From Ga0077555 sp033764055 (GTDB lineage: Bacteria > Pseudomonadota > Alphaproteobacteria > Rhizobiales > Hyphomicrobiaceae), in the NCBI GenBank assembly GCA_033764055.1, contig JANRJI010000119.1, positions 124,001-188,000 on the forward strand: a stretch of 64,000 bases of DNA, read 5' to 3'. The stretch's first letter is position 1; each line of letters begins with the position of its first letter. Positions 52,149 to 61,191 of this stretch are shown here, in pieces. Made by a program: the position numbers and the translations under genes. The notes beneath the pieces were generated by a model. The model was given only the letters and a program-made list of their open reading frames with translations. It was not told the DNA's origin and ran no database searches.

Positions 52149-55100
52149 TCAATAGGCCTGCGCTGACGCTTCTCCGAGTTGTGCCTCGTCGCGATCCGAG
52201 CGCAGTCGTTCGATGGCGGGCTCTCCGTATCTGAGGAAAAGTACGGGGGTCAGGAAAGTGTCCAGCAATGTCGAGCTGATCAGCCCTCCGAAAATCGTGA
52301 TTGCCACTGGATGCAGTATCTCTTTGCCCGGCTGGTCGGCGCCGATCATCAGCGGCACCAGAGCGAGGCCGGCCGACAGCGCCGTCATGAGCACGGGCGT
52401 CAACCGCTCGAGGCTCCCTCGAATGATCATGTCCGTTCCGAACCGCTCGCCTTCGAGCAGCGCCAGGTTGATGTAGTGGCTGACCTTCAGGATGCCGTTA
52501 CGCGCGCTGATGCCGGCCAGCGTGATGAAGCCGATCATCGTTGCCACCGACAGCGGTTGGTCCGCCAGCCATAGCGCCGCGACGCTCCCGATCAGCGCAA
52601 GCGGCACATTGCCCATGATGATGAGGCCGAGAATGGCGGACTTGTAACGGCTGTAGAGGACGATGAAGATCGCCGAAAGGGAGACCAGCGAAAGGAGAGC
52701 AATGAGGCGCGATGCCTCCTCCTGCGCCTGGAACGTGCCTTCCAGCAACGTGAAGTATCCCGCGGGCAGCCTGGTCTCGGCCGCGGCGCGGCGGACGGCC
52801 GAGACGATGCGCGCCATGTCCGAGCCGTCGGTGTTGGCGTAGACGACGATCCGACGCCGAGAGTTGTCGCGAAGAATCTGGTTCGGCCCGTCCGTCTCGA
52901 CCACCGATGCGAAGAGCGAGAGGGGCACCCGTCCCGACGGGGTCTCGATCCGAAGCTTGGAGAGACCGTCCGTCGTGCGGTCGCGATCCGCAACGCGCAG
53001 GACCACGTCGTAGCGGCGGCTGCCGTCGACGATCTGCGAGACCTCTCGCCCGTTGAGCAGCGACTCCAGCGCCTCGGTGATCTGCGCCGGCGTTACACCG
53101 AGCTGGCCGGCCTTGTCGTAGTCCACCGAGACCTGGACCTGAGGGATGCGAACCTGACGCTCGATCTGAAGGTCGACAATGCCGGGTATCGAGCCCATGC
53201 GGGTGCGCACCTGCTCGGCGAGCGCGCGCAGTGTATCGAGGTCGTCTCCGAATATCTTGAGCGCGATCTGAGCGCGGACGCCAGACAGCATGTGATCGAG
53301 GCGGTGCGATATCGGCTGGCCGACATTGACGTTGGCCGGCAACATGGCGAGCCGCTTACGGATGTCCGCAATGATCGCCTCTTTACCTCTCTCTGATCGG
53401 TGGAGATCCACATCGATCTCGGCGGAATGTACGCCTTCGGCATGCTCGTCGAGCTCTGCGCGTCCCGTCCGGCGTCCAACCGATCTGGCCTCCGGCACCT
53501 GCAGGATCAGGCGTTCGGCGATGAGACCGATGCGATGCGATTCGGCCAGTGAGATTCCGGGCCGAAAGAGCATCGAGATCGTGAGCGTCCCTTCATTGAA
53601 CGGCGGCAGGAATGCGCGGGGCAGGTAGAAGGCACTGGCCGCGGCAATCGCCACTGCGACCACCGCCGAGGTCATCACGAACGCCTGCTTTCGGAACGAC
53701 CACGCGAGTAGGCGGTGATTTCCGGCCTTGAGCAGCCGAACGAGCCAGCTGTCGTGCTCGGCAGCGGCCTTCGGCGACTTCAACAGATAATAGCAGAGCA
53801 CGGGCGTCACCGTGATGGAGACGACAAGGCTCGCCAGGATCGACGTGATGTAGGCGACGCCGAGAGGGGCGAAAAGGCGACCCTCGATGCCGGAAAGGGC
53901 AAACAGCGGCACGAAGACCAGAACGATGATCGCCGTCGCGTATATTATGCCGGAGCGGACTTCCTGCGAGGCGCGGGCAATGACGCCGAGCACGGGCTCC
54001 GGGTTGGGCTTCGATTTGTTCTCGCGCAGCCGGCGAAGCACGTTCTCGACGTCGACGACGGCATCGTCCACCAGCTCGCCGATCGCGATGGCGAGGCCGC
54101 CGAGGGTCATGGTGTTGATGGTGAGCCCCAGCACGTGGAACACGATGACCGTGACCAGGATGGAGATCGGAATCGCCGTCAGTGAGATGAGTGTCGTCCG
54201 CCAGTTGAGGAGGAACACGAACAGGACGACCGCGACCACGGCCAAGGCTTCGACAAGAACCTTGAGAACGTTGTCGATCGAGACCTTGATGAAATCGCCT
54301 TGCCGGAACAGCACCGCGGTGGAGATGTCCTTCGGCGTCACGCGCTTCAGGTCGGTGAGCGCCGCCTCGATGTCTTCCGTCAGCCGCAACGTATCCCCTG
54401 CCGGTTGCTTCTGGACTGACAGGATGACGGCCGGCCGCCCCATGTGACCCCCCTCGCCACGCTTGATCCGGGCCGCGTAGTCGACTTCGGCCACCTGTGA
54501 GAGGCGCACCGAGATGCCGTTGCGGTGGCTGACGGGAAGGTTTCGGAGGTCGTCCAGACGCGTCGTTCGGCCGATGTTCCGGATCAGGTATTCTCGTGCG
54601 TGCTGGTCGACGAAGCCCCCAGCGGTGTTGGATCCGAACTGCCGCAGCGCCCCTTCGATTGCTGACCGTTGCACGTCGAGCGCGCTCATTTGGGCGAGAT
54701 TGAGCGACACGCGATACTGGCGCACCTCGCCACCGATGGGGATCACCTGTGCAACGCCCGGGACGGTGAGCAGCCGCGGCCGCAAGACCCAGTCGGCATG
54801 CTCGCGAAGCTCCATCGCGCTCGCCGACTCGCTCGACAGCGCGATCAGCATGATCTCGCCCATGATCGAGGTGATCGGTCCCATCTGCGGCACCACCTCG
54901 CGCGGCAGCTGCTCGCGCACGATGCTGAGCCGCTCGGTCACCTGCTGCCGGTTGCGGTAGATGTCGGTGCCCCAGGCGAACTCGATATAGATGATCGACA
55001 GGCCGACCCCCGAGACGGAGCGCACGCGCGTCACCCCCGGCATGCCGTTCATCGCCGTCTCGAGTGGGAACGTGACGAGCGTCTCGACCTCCTCCGGTGC

Positions 55101-55268
55101 CAGGCCGTGGGCCTCGGTCATCAGGGTGACAGTGGGTCGATTGAGGTCCGGAAACACATCGACCGGCAGGGCGCGCATGGCGAACCCGCCATAGACGATC
55201 AGGATTGTCGCTGCCGCCAGCACGAGGAGCCGATTGCGAAGGCTTCGGGTGACGAGAAAATTGAACAT
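52149..55268 (-). CDS. Heavy-metal/copper efflux RND pump (CzcA/CusA type)
   Basis: 1039 residues from ATG 55268, typical of HME-RND pumps. Twelve membrane helices with two large periplasmic loops are visible. Helix 4 reads GGLAIAIGELVDDAVVDVENV and supplies the Asp/Glu proton relay. PDLNRPTVTLMTEAHGLAPEEVE and MNGMPGVTRVRSVSG are porter-domain landmarks. It extrudes metal ions using proton flow, coupled to the adaptor 14 bases upstream. Cu(I)/Ag(I) (Cus) or Zn/Co/Cd (Czc) cannot be separated safely; the operon's cupredoxin favours copper. Confidence 0.92.
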   Translation of the reverse strand: MFNFLVTRSLRNRLLVLAAATILIVYGGFAMRALPVDVFPDLNRPTVTLMTEAHGLAPEEVETLVTFPLETAMNGMPGVTRVRSVSGVGLSIIYIEFAWGTDIYRNRQQVTERLSIVREQLPREVVPQMGPITSIMGEIMLIALSSESASAMELREHADWVLRPRLLTVPGVAQVIPIGGEVRQYRVSLNLAQMSALDVQRSAIEGALRQFGSNTAGGFVDQHAREYLIRNIGRTTRLDDLRNLPVSHRNGISVRLSQVAEVDYAARIKRGEGGHMGRPAVILSVQKQPAGDTLRLTEDIEAALTDLKRVTPKDISTAVLFRQGDFIKVSIDNVLKVLVEALAVVAVVLFVFLLNWRTTLISLTAIPISILVTVIVFHVLGLTINTMTLGGLAIAIGELVDDAVVDVENVLRRLRENKSKPNPEPVLGVIARASQEVRSGIIYATAIIVLVFVPLFALSGIEGRLFAPLGVAYITSILASLVVSITVTPVLCYYLLKSPKAAAEHDSWLVRLLKAGNHRLLAWSFRKQAFVMTSAVVAVAIAAASAFYLPRAFLPPFNEGTLTISMLFRPGISLAESHRIGLIAERLILQVPEARSVGRRTGRAELDEHAEGVHSAEIDVDLHRSERGKEAIIADIRKRLAMLPANVNVGQPISHRLDHMLSGVRAQIALKIFGDDLDTLRALAEQVRTRMGSIPGIVDLQIERQVRIPQVQVSVDYDKAGQLGVTPAQITEALESLLNGREVSQIVDGSRRYDVVLRVADRDRTTDGLSKLRIETPSGRVPLSLFASVVETDGPNQILRDNSRRRIVVYANTDGSDMARIVSAVRRAAAETRLPAGYFTLLEGTFQAQEEASRLIALLSLVSLSAIFIVLYSRYKSAILGLIIMGNVPLALIGSVAALWLADQPLSVATMIGFITLAGISARNGILKVSHYINLALLEGERFGTDMIIRGSLERLTPVLMTALSAGLALVPLMIGADQPGKEILHPVAITIFGGLISSTLLDTFLTPVLFLRYGEPAIERLRSDRDEAQLGEASAQAY

Positions 55269-55282
55269 GCCCGGTGAGCCTT

Positions 55283-57046
55283 TCAGCGAACTTGATCGAG
55301 CAGCGTCGCGCCCTCGACCACCACCCGCTTGTCGATCCTGAGGCCGGCCGTGACGACGACCGACAGGCCGTCGAGTTGCGCCGTCTTCACCACTTGCGCC
55401 TCGAAGCGCTCGGCTTCCGTCTTGATCCACACGGTCGGCAGTCCGCTCTCACCACGCACCACGGCCGACGACGGCAGCACGAATCCGCTGACGCGCCTGC
55501 TGCTCTGGATGACGACCTTGACCGGCATGCCGACCGAGAGGCTGTCGTGGCCTTCGAGGATCCTGAACGTCGAGACGCTGGCTTGATGCCGCAGGACGAG
55601 CCCGCGGCCGGCAAGCGCGAGCGGGAGGCGATGCCCGTGCGGGTCGATCGCAAATGCCGCGGTCATGCCTTGCAGCGCGTTGCCCTCGTGATTGTGGCCG
55701 TGCGCCTCGACCCAAAGCTCGGACGGATCGACGATTTCGAACAGCACATCCCGCCCCTCCACGATCTGGCCGATGGTGGCGTTCGCCAGCGAGACCACAC
55801 CGCTGATCGGGGCCGTGACCGGCTCGCGGCGCCGCACGCTTGGCAGAAGCTCCTCGCGCTTGCGCCTCAGCGCCTCGATCTCGCCCTGCACCTCGTCGAC
55901 CCTGACCTGAGGAACCGCGCCGGGTGAAGCCATGTAGCGCGAAAGGATCGTCTTGTTCTTCTCGATGCGTGCCTCGGTCTCCGCGATCAGGCTGTCGATA
56001 TTGGCCCGGTCGGCGGCCTCGATGTAGGTCTGCACGTAGGCGAGCAGGTCGCCCTTCTCCACGCGCTTGCCAACGAAGGCTAGCCCTTCTGGAGTCGCCT
56101 CGATGCGGCCCGGTCGCCCGGGCTGAACACGACCGAAGTTCGCCGGCCCGGCAGTCACGGTTCCGGTCAACTCGGTTGCGATCGGCGCTGTGCCTTCCGC
56201 TGTCAGCATCGTGCGGATGGAGAGAAGGTGCTGGGTCGCCTTGGGCACGAACAGTGTGCCATCGGGCATGCGTTGCGGAAGATCGGTGGCGGTCGTCGGT
56301 GGAACCGAGGGCAGCGCAACAGCCGCATCCGCAGCCCGGGCATCATCGGTCGGTAGAATCGTTGCCCCGACGAGCGCAAGCGCCCCAATGGAGCGGCGCA
56401 AGAGCCTCACCCCGGCCGCATCCCCCTCGGGTTTTGGCTCGCCGGCTGGCGGTCGCGCCTCATTTGCCTTGACCGCAGTCTTCGAGGAGGAGCGACCGCC
56501 CGCGAGAAGTAGCGTCAGGAGAACGCCAAGGGCGAGCCCGGCGCCACCCGAAAGCAGAAGATCCTCCCGTGCGACGAAAGAACCGAGATTCGACTCAGCG
56601 TTCTGTGCCGTTGCAGCCGGTGGACGAGCAGCGGCATGCCTCAAGGTTCCGGTCAGCAGATCCTCGCTGCCGTCCGCCAGCCGCAAGGAGAAAACGAGGT
56701 CGACGTCACCTCCGGTCGAAAGCCATGGCAGGGCCACGCTGAACACGCCCGCGCCCTCGGGCTTCGCCTCGGCCGATTGATCACCGGCTGAAATGGTCAT
56801 GCCGGCGCCCTGGATTGGCGCATTCGTCGCGAACGAATGGAGAAAGACCGTGAGACGACCCTCTCCCGACGCGACGCCGACGAGCTCGAAATCTGGCGTC
56901 ACTGCAACGACACGGGGGGCCGCGGGCAGCGCCAGAGACGGCGGCTTGCCGTGATCGTGGCCCTCATGCGCATCGGCCGACGCGAGGCTCGCCCCGAGAA
57001 GGCAGAGCGCCAGCACAGCCCTGAGCAGCAGAGTGAAATCGGGCAT
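55283..57046 (-). CDS. RND efflux periplasmic adaptor with extra N-terminal domain
   Basis: 587 residues, longer than most adaptors. An N-terminal signal is followed by HEGHDHGK and a beta-rich domain (about 40-150), a membrane segment (about 165-185), then a second hydrophobic segment (about 215-235), then the HlyD/CusB adaptor. Adaptor landmarks are VTAGPANFGRVQPGRPGRIE, IEAADRANIDSLIAETEARIEKNK (helical hairpin), VTAPISGVVSLANATIGQIV (lipoyl) and VGMPVKVVIQSS (barrel). First gene of the operon. No outer-membrane factor is encoded in the operon. Confidence 0.9.
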   Translation of the reverse strand: MPDFTLLLRAVLALCLLGASLASADAHEGHDHGKPPSLALPAAPRVVAVTPDFELVGVASGEGRLTVFLHSFATNAPIQGAGMTISAGDQSAEAKPEGAGVFSVALPWLSTGGDVDLVFSLRLADGSEDLLTGTLRHAAARPPAATAQNAESNLGSFVAREDLLLSGGAGLALGVLLTLLLAGGRSSSKTAVKANEARPPAGEPKPEGDAAGVRLLRRSIGALALVGATILPTDDARAADAAVALPSVPPTTATDLPQRMPDGTLFVPKATQHLLSIRTMLTAEGTAPIATELTGTVTAGPANFGRVQPGRPGRIEATPEGLAFVGKRVEKGDLLAYVQTYIEAADRANIDSLIAETEARIEKNKTILSRYMASPGAVPQVRVDEVQGEIEALRRKREELLPSVRRREPVTAPISGVVSLANATIGQIVEGRDVLFEIVDPSELWVEAHGHNHEGNALQGMTAAFAIDPHGHRLPLALAGRGLVLRHQASVSTFRILEGHDSLSVGMPVKVVIQSSRRVSGFVLPSSAVVRGESGLPTVWIKTEAERFEAQVVKTAQLDGLSVVVTAGLRIDKRVVVEGATLLDQVR

Positions 57047-57403
57047 GCGCGTCCCCTCCTTGGCCCGGAACGGATGCGGAGCGTAGGTGCTCAGGATTTC
57101 GCGCTGATTTCCTGATTGTTTCAGTGTGTGACAGAGTTGGCCTCACACGGGACGACAGCAGGAGGGGCAGCAGGCTCTGCCGCCCGCCGTGAGCGGACGA
57201 GGCGATTTTGCAACGCCGGTGGACGGCAAGTGGTTTGCAGCACGCGGGTGACGGAGAGAGCGCAAGCTTCCCGTCGCAAGCTCTGGCAATTCAGCCGATC
57301 GGCAGCCGGAGACACGAATGATCGGACATGCGTGGCACGTCGGCGACGCGATCGCGGCCCGTCACATCACGGGCCGGTCCAGGCGGCTCGAGTGCAACAG
57401 TGC
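57047..57403. other. Promoter region of the metal-efflux operon
   Basis: About 355 bases between the adaptor start and the small exported-protein gene. No gene is supported. It should contain the operon promoter and the response-regulator binding site, but I could not pick clear direct repeats. Confidence 0.4.
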
Positions 57404-57673
57404 CTACCAGCGGATGTCGCCGCTGAAGTACGGCACGCGAATGCGCACGTGACCACGCTCGGTATCGACGTCGACCCGGGCATTCGCCGTCCGCACCTTG
57501 ACCCGCGTCTCCCCCGTCTGCTCCCGCACGGTGACCTTCGTCGTGGGGGCCTCGACCCTGGTCGTTCCGTCCGCCCGTGTCACGAGGTCGCCGGCGGAAG
57601 CCGACCCGGCCAGAGCTGATGCAGCAACGGCAGGAGCGGCCAGCAGCAGCAGTCGGCGGCGGATCTCGGTCAT
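57404..57673 (-). CDS. Small exported protein of unknown function
   Basis: 89 residues from ATG 57673, where a basic start MTEIRRR and a hydrophobic stretch ending near GSASAG form a signal peptide. The rest alternates charged and hydrophobic residues in short strands (VTVREQTGETRVKVRTANARVDVDT), so a small beta domain is likely. It may belong with the metal-efflux cluster, but it ends 357 bases before it and no link is proven. Confidence 0.65.
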   Translation of the reverse strand: MTEIRRRLLLLAAPAVAASALAGSASAGDLVTRADGTTRVEAPTTKVTVREQTGETRVKVRTANARVDVDTERGHVRIRVPYFSGDIRW

Positions 57674-57794
57674 GACGCAACCCCATGAGCAGGTGAGCTT
57701 ATCTGCCGTCATTGTGGAGGCTGTCAGTTGCTGGAGCAAATCAAAATTCCCGGCTTGTCGATCCGCAGGCTCGAACGGCCCTGCGGGCGATGCA

Positions 57795-59207
57795 TCACGC
57801 CAGCCGAAGGTTGCTCCAGATGCCGATCCGCAGGCCGAGTCGCCACCACGCGATCGCTGTATTCAGGCCCGCGCCGATCACGAGCGAAAGCGCAGTCGCC
57901 GATGCCGCCCCCATCAAGCCGAAGGCAGGCACCAGAGCCAGGTTCAGAGCGATATTGAGCAATGCCACGCCGATCGCCGCCGCCGCCGATGCTCGCTGTT
58001 GGCCGAGCATGTTGAGCAGAAGCTCGGACGGTCCCATCGCGGCGCGCCCGAGGAAGCCGATCACCAGCACCAGCATCACCGGATAGCCCGCCGAGAACTG
58101 GGGACCGAACAGCCAGAGGAGCGGCTGGCCCAGCGCCAGAATGGCCAGCGCAGCCGCCAGCGACGGCCAGAACGTCCATTGCACGGCCTGCCGCACCGCA
58201 GACAACAGGCCTGTGCGGTCGCCACGGGCATTGAGGGCTGCGAACCGGCCGGCCATGGCGCTGCCCACGGCGTAGTGGACGAACATGACGAGACTCATCG
58301 TCTTCGCCGCCGCGAAATAGATGCCGACATCATCCGGCTCGAGAAACTGGGAGACGACGAGCACGTCCGTATTCTGTAGCAACAGCTCCGAGAACCCGAT
58401 GGCCAACAGCGGCATCGACGTGCCCAGCCAGAACCCCCGGGGACAGGCAGACGGTCCAGGTGGAACCTCGGCACCGAGGCGCCGGGCCAGCAGCAGGGTC
58501 TGCACGGCGACCGCCGACCAGGTGCCGATCACGGCAGCCATGGCGGCCGTGACGGCGGTCATCGGCCACCCGAGCCCGTGGGCCGCGACCATGGCGACCA
58601 GCACCAGCAGGGGACGCAGCACATAGGGTGGCAGCAGTGCCACATTCATCCAGCCTCGAGCCCGGCCGATCCCGTCTTGAACGTCGGTCAGAGCGATCAT
58701 CGGCACGCAAGCCAACGCGATCATGGCGGGCAGCACAAACGGCTCGGACAGCACCTCGGCGCGGAATTGCAGCACCGCCAGCGCCAACACGGTCAACAGC
58801 GTCGCGGCAGCGAGCGGGATCAGCCGGCCATACCGCAGCAGCCCGCGCAGAAGTGCCATCTCGCCGCGCTCACGGTGTTCCGGAACGAGCCGGATCACCA
58901 GGGTCGAGAGACCCAGCGTCGAGAACCCGCCCAGCACCAGCACCCAGGTCCAGACGAACACGTAGACGCCATACTCGAAGCTTCCCATCCAGCGGGCCAG
59001 GGCGATTTGCGACAGGTAAAGAAGCCCGGCACTCGCGACGCGGACGAGGAACGCCGTCACGGCCCCCGTCATCGCGCCCGACCTCGCGCCGTCGCCGCCG
59101 ACCACGTTCATGAGCCGCTGCCACAGCTCTTTGGCCGGACCGGGCAATGCCCAAGGCCCGGCAGTGCCTGCCGCTTCGTCGCTCATCGACACACCCAGCG
59201 CTTTCAT
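57795..59207 (-). CDS. Polysaccharide flippase-like membrane protein
   Basis: 470 residues from ATG 59207 (ATG 59186 is an alternative). About 12-14 hydrophobic segments in the MATE/Wzx oligosaccharide-flippase style: RVASAGLLYLSQIALARWMGSFEYGVYVFVWTW and the repeated central lobe beginning FSELLLQNTDVLVVSQFLEPDDVGIYFAA. Such proteins flip lipid-linked sugars to the periplasm for polysaccharide assembly. No glycan biosynthesis cluster surrounds it, so its substrate is unknown. Confidence 0.85.
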   Translation of the reverse strand: MKALGVSMSDEAAGTAGPWALPGPAKELWQRLMNVVGGDGARSGAMTGAVTAFLVRVASAGLLYLSQIALARWMGSFEYGVYVFVWTWVLVLGGFSTLGLSTLVIRLVPEHRERGEMALLRGLLRYGRLIPLAAATLLTVLALAVLQFRAEVLSEPFVLPAMIALACVPMIALTDVQDGIGRARGWMNVALLPPYVLRPLLVLVAMVAAHGLGWPMTAVTAAMAAVIGTWSAVAVQTLLLARRLGAEVPPGPSACPRGFWLGTSMPLLAIGFSELLLQNTDVLVVSQFLEPDDVGIYFAAAKTMSLVMFVHYAVGSAMAGRFAALNARGDRTGLLSAVRQAVQWTFWPSLAAALAILALGQPLLWLFGPQFSAGYPVMLVLVIGFLGRAAMGPSELLLNMLGQQRASAAAAIGVALLNIALNLALVPAFGLMGAASATALSLVIGAGLNTAIAWWRLGLRIGIWSNLRLA

Positions 59208-59258
59208 CGGGCAGCCGGATGCTACCGGGCGCCGGCTGTCACGTTTAACCGGCAATCG

Positions 59259-59480
59259 TTAGCGGCCGGTGCATCTGCTCCGCTCACGGACACGAATCGT
59301 CTCGGCCACGCCCGCCCATGCCCAGCAGCGCCCGACGTCGCCGTGCTGCTCGTGAAATGTCGAGAAGAATTCGGCGACCTGGGCCGCGAAGGCACCGTGC
59401 CGTCCCTCCAGCACCACCGCCATGTTCGTGACGTCACCCGGAGTTGGGGTCGCATCGTCGGATTGCCAATCGAGAGGCAT
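59259..59480 (-). CDS. Small cytoplasmic protein of unknown function
   Basis: 73 residues from ATG 59480. MAVVLEGRHGAFAAQVAEFFSTFHEQHGD and RCWAWAGVAETIRVRE look like two amphipathic helices. It is upstream of the flippase gene on the same strand (51 bases). Coding support is modest, as it has no recognised family. Confidence 0.5.
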   Translation of the reverse strand: MPLDWQSDDATPTPGDVTNMAVVLEGRHGAFAAQVAEFFSTFHEQHGDVGRCWAWAGVAETIRVRERSRCTGR

Positions 59481-59675
59481 GTCGTGAGCCTTGTGCGCAG
59501 TTGATGGTTTGATGTTGCCCCGTCTCAAAGCAAGAATGGCGCCAGCCACAGGAGGCGGTTCGCGGCCGGTCTTGTGGGTGGCGGCGACGCACCCCGACGA
59601 TTCCGTCTCGCGGTGTCGCCGAATTGTGGCAATCTGGCACGGCCGGGCGGGACCCGGCGCCCGGAGGTCCGATCC

Positions 59676-59957
59676 ATGACACGGCATCGCAGATCCGCGC
59701 TGCTGGCCGCAGCGCTGGCTTGGCTCGCAGTTGGATCACTCCCGACCTCGGCACAGAACGCCGAGGCTCACCCGGCACCTTCCGATCAGGATGTTCAAGG
59801 CGGTCGCTCAGCCGATATAACCCCCTCGGTCCCGGGAATACTGGTCGAGCCGGGCGCTCGGACCTTCATCCCGTGGCGTCCCGAGGCACAGGATGCACCG
59901 CAGCGGAAGCATGGTGGTTGCCGCTACGAGGGACAAAGGCTCGACCTTCTGGTCTGA
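59676..59957 (+). CDS. Small exported protein of unknown function
   Basis: 93 residues from ATG 59676 with GGAGG eight bases upstream. MTRHRRSALLAAALAWLAVGS and the following TSAQNAEA form a signal peptide with a likely cleavage at AQ-N or AEA. The mature part is short and polar with a lone Cys near the end. It is convergent with the carboxypeptidase gene, 21 bases apart. No family recognised. Confidence 0.6.
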   Translation: MTRHRRSALLAAALAWLAVGSLPTSAQNAEAHPAPSDQDVQGGRSADITPSVPGILVEPGARTFIPWRPEAQDAPQRKHGGCRYEGQRLDLLV

Positions 59958-59978
59958 CGGTCTGCGGGTGACGGCGAC

Positions 59979-61070
59979 TTATTCTTTCTTGGCTGCCGCC
60001 CGGGGCGTGGGCTTCCTGGCGCCGGCGGCGCCGTCGGCCCCCTGCGGAGGGCCCGCTTTCGCTCGCTCCGACTGCTCGGCCTTGACGGCCTGCCTGCCCG
60101 GCGCCTGCGTCGCCTTGCCCTTTGCTGGCCGCCGCGCGACCTTTCTGCCGGACGCTCTCCCATTGCAGTTCCACGCCGTCACGGTCGTACGAACACTCGC
60201 GACCGGCTTGGCCGAGGCATCGACAGGGAGCTTGTCCAGGGTTGGTGCGCCAAGCATGGCCTTCCAGTCGGCCGTCGCAAACCCGTGCTCGAGGAGGGCA
60301 GCCGCGCGCTCGTTGCGCTCCTTGCCCGAAGGCTCGCCCAGCACCACGGCCACGAGGCGCCGACCATCGCGGTTGGCGCTCGCCACGACGTTGAAACCGG
60401 AATCACAGATGAAGCCGGTCTTGATTCCGTCCGCTCCCGGGTAGGACTTGAGGAGCCTGTTGTGCGAGCGCAGCCGGATGTTTCCGACACGCACCTCGGC
60501 GAGCGTCCACATGTCGTGGTGCTCGGGAAAGTCCTTGAGCGCCGCACGTGACAGCGTCGCGAGGTCGCGCGCCGTGGTCACCTGCTCCGGCGCCGGTAGT
60601 CCGTTGGGATTGACGAACCGCGTTCTGCTCATGCCGATGCGTTGGGCCGTCGCATTCATGCGCTCCGCGAACGCCTCCACGTTGCCGGCCATCTTCTCGG
60701 CCAGCATGACCGCGACGTCGTTCGCAGACTTGACGATCAGCACGCGCAGCGCGGCATCGACGCTGATCTCGGCGCCGACCGGCAGCCCCAGCTTGCTCGG
60801 CGGCTGCGCGAGCGCAAGCTCGCTCACGGTCACGCTATCCGTAAGCTTCAGTCGTCCAGCTTTGATGTCCTCGAAAGCGAGATAAGCCGTCATGATCTTT
60901 GTCAGCGACGCCGGGTACCACTGGTGGTCGGCATCCTCGGCGTAGAGCACCCGGCCCGTGTCCGCTTCGAGCAGCAGCACCGGTCCGGCAACCGCCGGCA
61001 CTCCGGCCGCAATTGGCAGCAGGCCAGCGAGCACCGCCAGTGCCGCGCTGACCCGAGAGCGAAGAATCAT
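59979..61070 (-). CDS. dacA: D-alanyl-D-alanine carboxypeptidase (PBP5/6 class)
   Basis: 363 residues from ATG 61070 with GGAGGG upstream; the frame is open to 61124. A signal peptide ends near VAG. The serine-peptidase S11 motifs are complete: S55-LTK58, S115-AN117 and K217-TG219. It trims the terminal D-Ala of peptidoglycan stem peptides. After about residue 285 the sequence becomes Lys/Ala/Pro/Arg-rich instead of the PBP5_C beta-sandwich and amphipathic anchor of E. coli PBP5, so membrane attachment may differ. Confidence 0.92.
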   Translation of the reverse strand: MILRSRVSAALAVLAGLLPIAAGVPAVAGPVLLLEADTGRVLYAEDADHQWYPASLTKIMTAYLAFEDIKAGRLKLTDSVTVSELALAQPPSKLGLPVGAEISVDAALRVLIVKSANDVAVMLAEKMAGNVEAFAERMNATAQRIGMSRTRFVNPNGLPAPEQVTTARDLATLSRAALKDFPEHHDMWTLAEVRVGNIRLRSHNRLLKSYPGADGIKTGFICDSGFNVVASANRDGRRLVAVVLGEPSGKERNERAAALLEHGFATADWKAMLGAPTLDKLPVDASAKPVASVRTTVTAWNCNGRASGRKVARRPAKGKATQAPGRQAVKAEQSERAKAGPPQGADGAAGARKPTPRAAAKKE

Positions 61071-61191
61071 CGCGTCGGCTCCCTCCGAAACGCCGGGCCG
61101 ATCGGCCCACGCGTTCAACGTCACCTAAGGTCGACCGGGTCCCCTTGGCAAGCGACCGAGTGAAGCGCGACAGGTGGCTTCCGCAAAGCGG

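Noticed and set aside
53715..55277. Several antisense frames opposite the RND pump
   Set aside because: No membrane segments or motifs; the pump on the minus strand is unambiguous.
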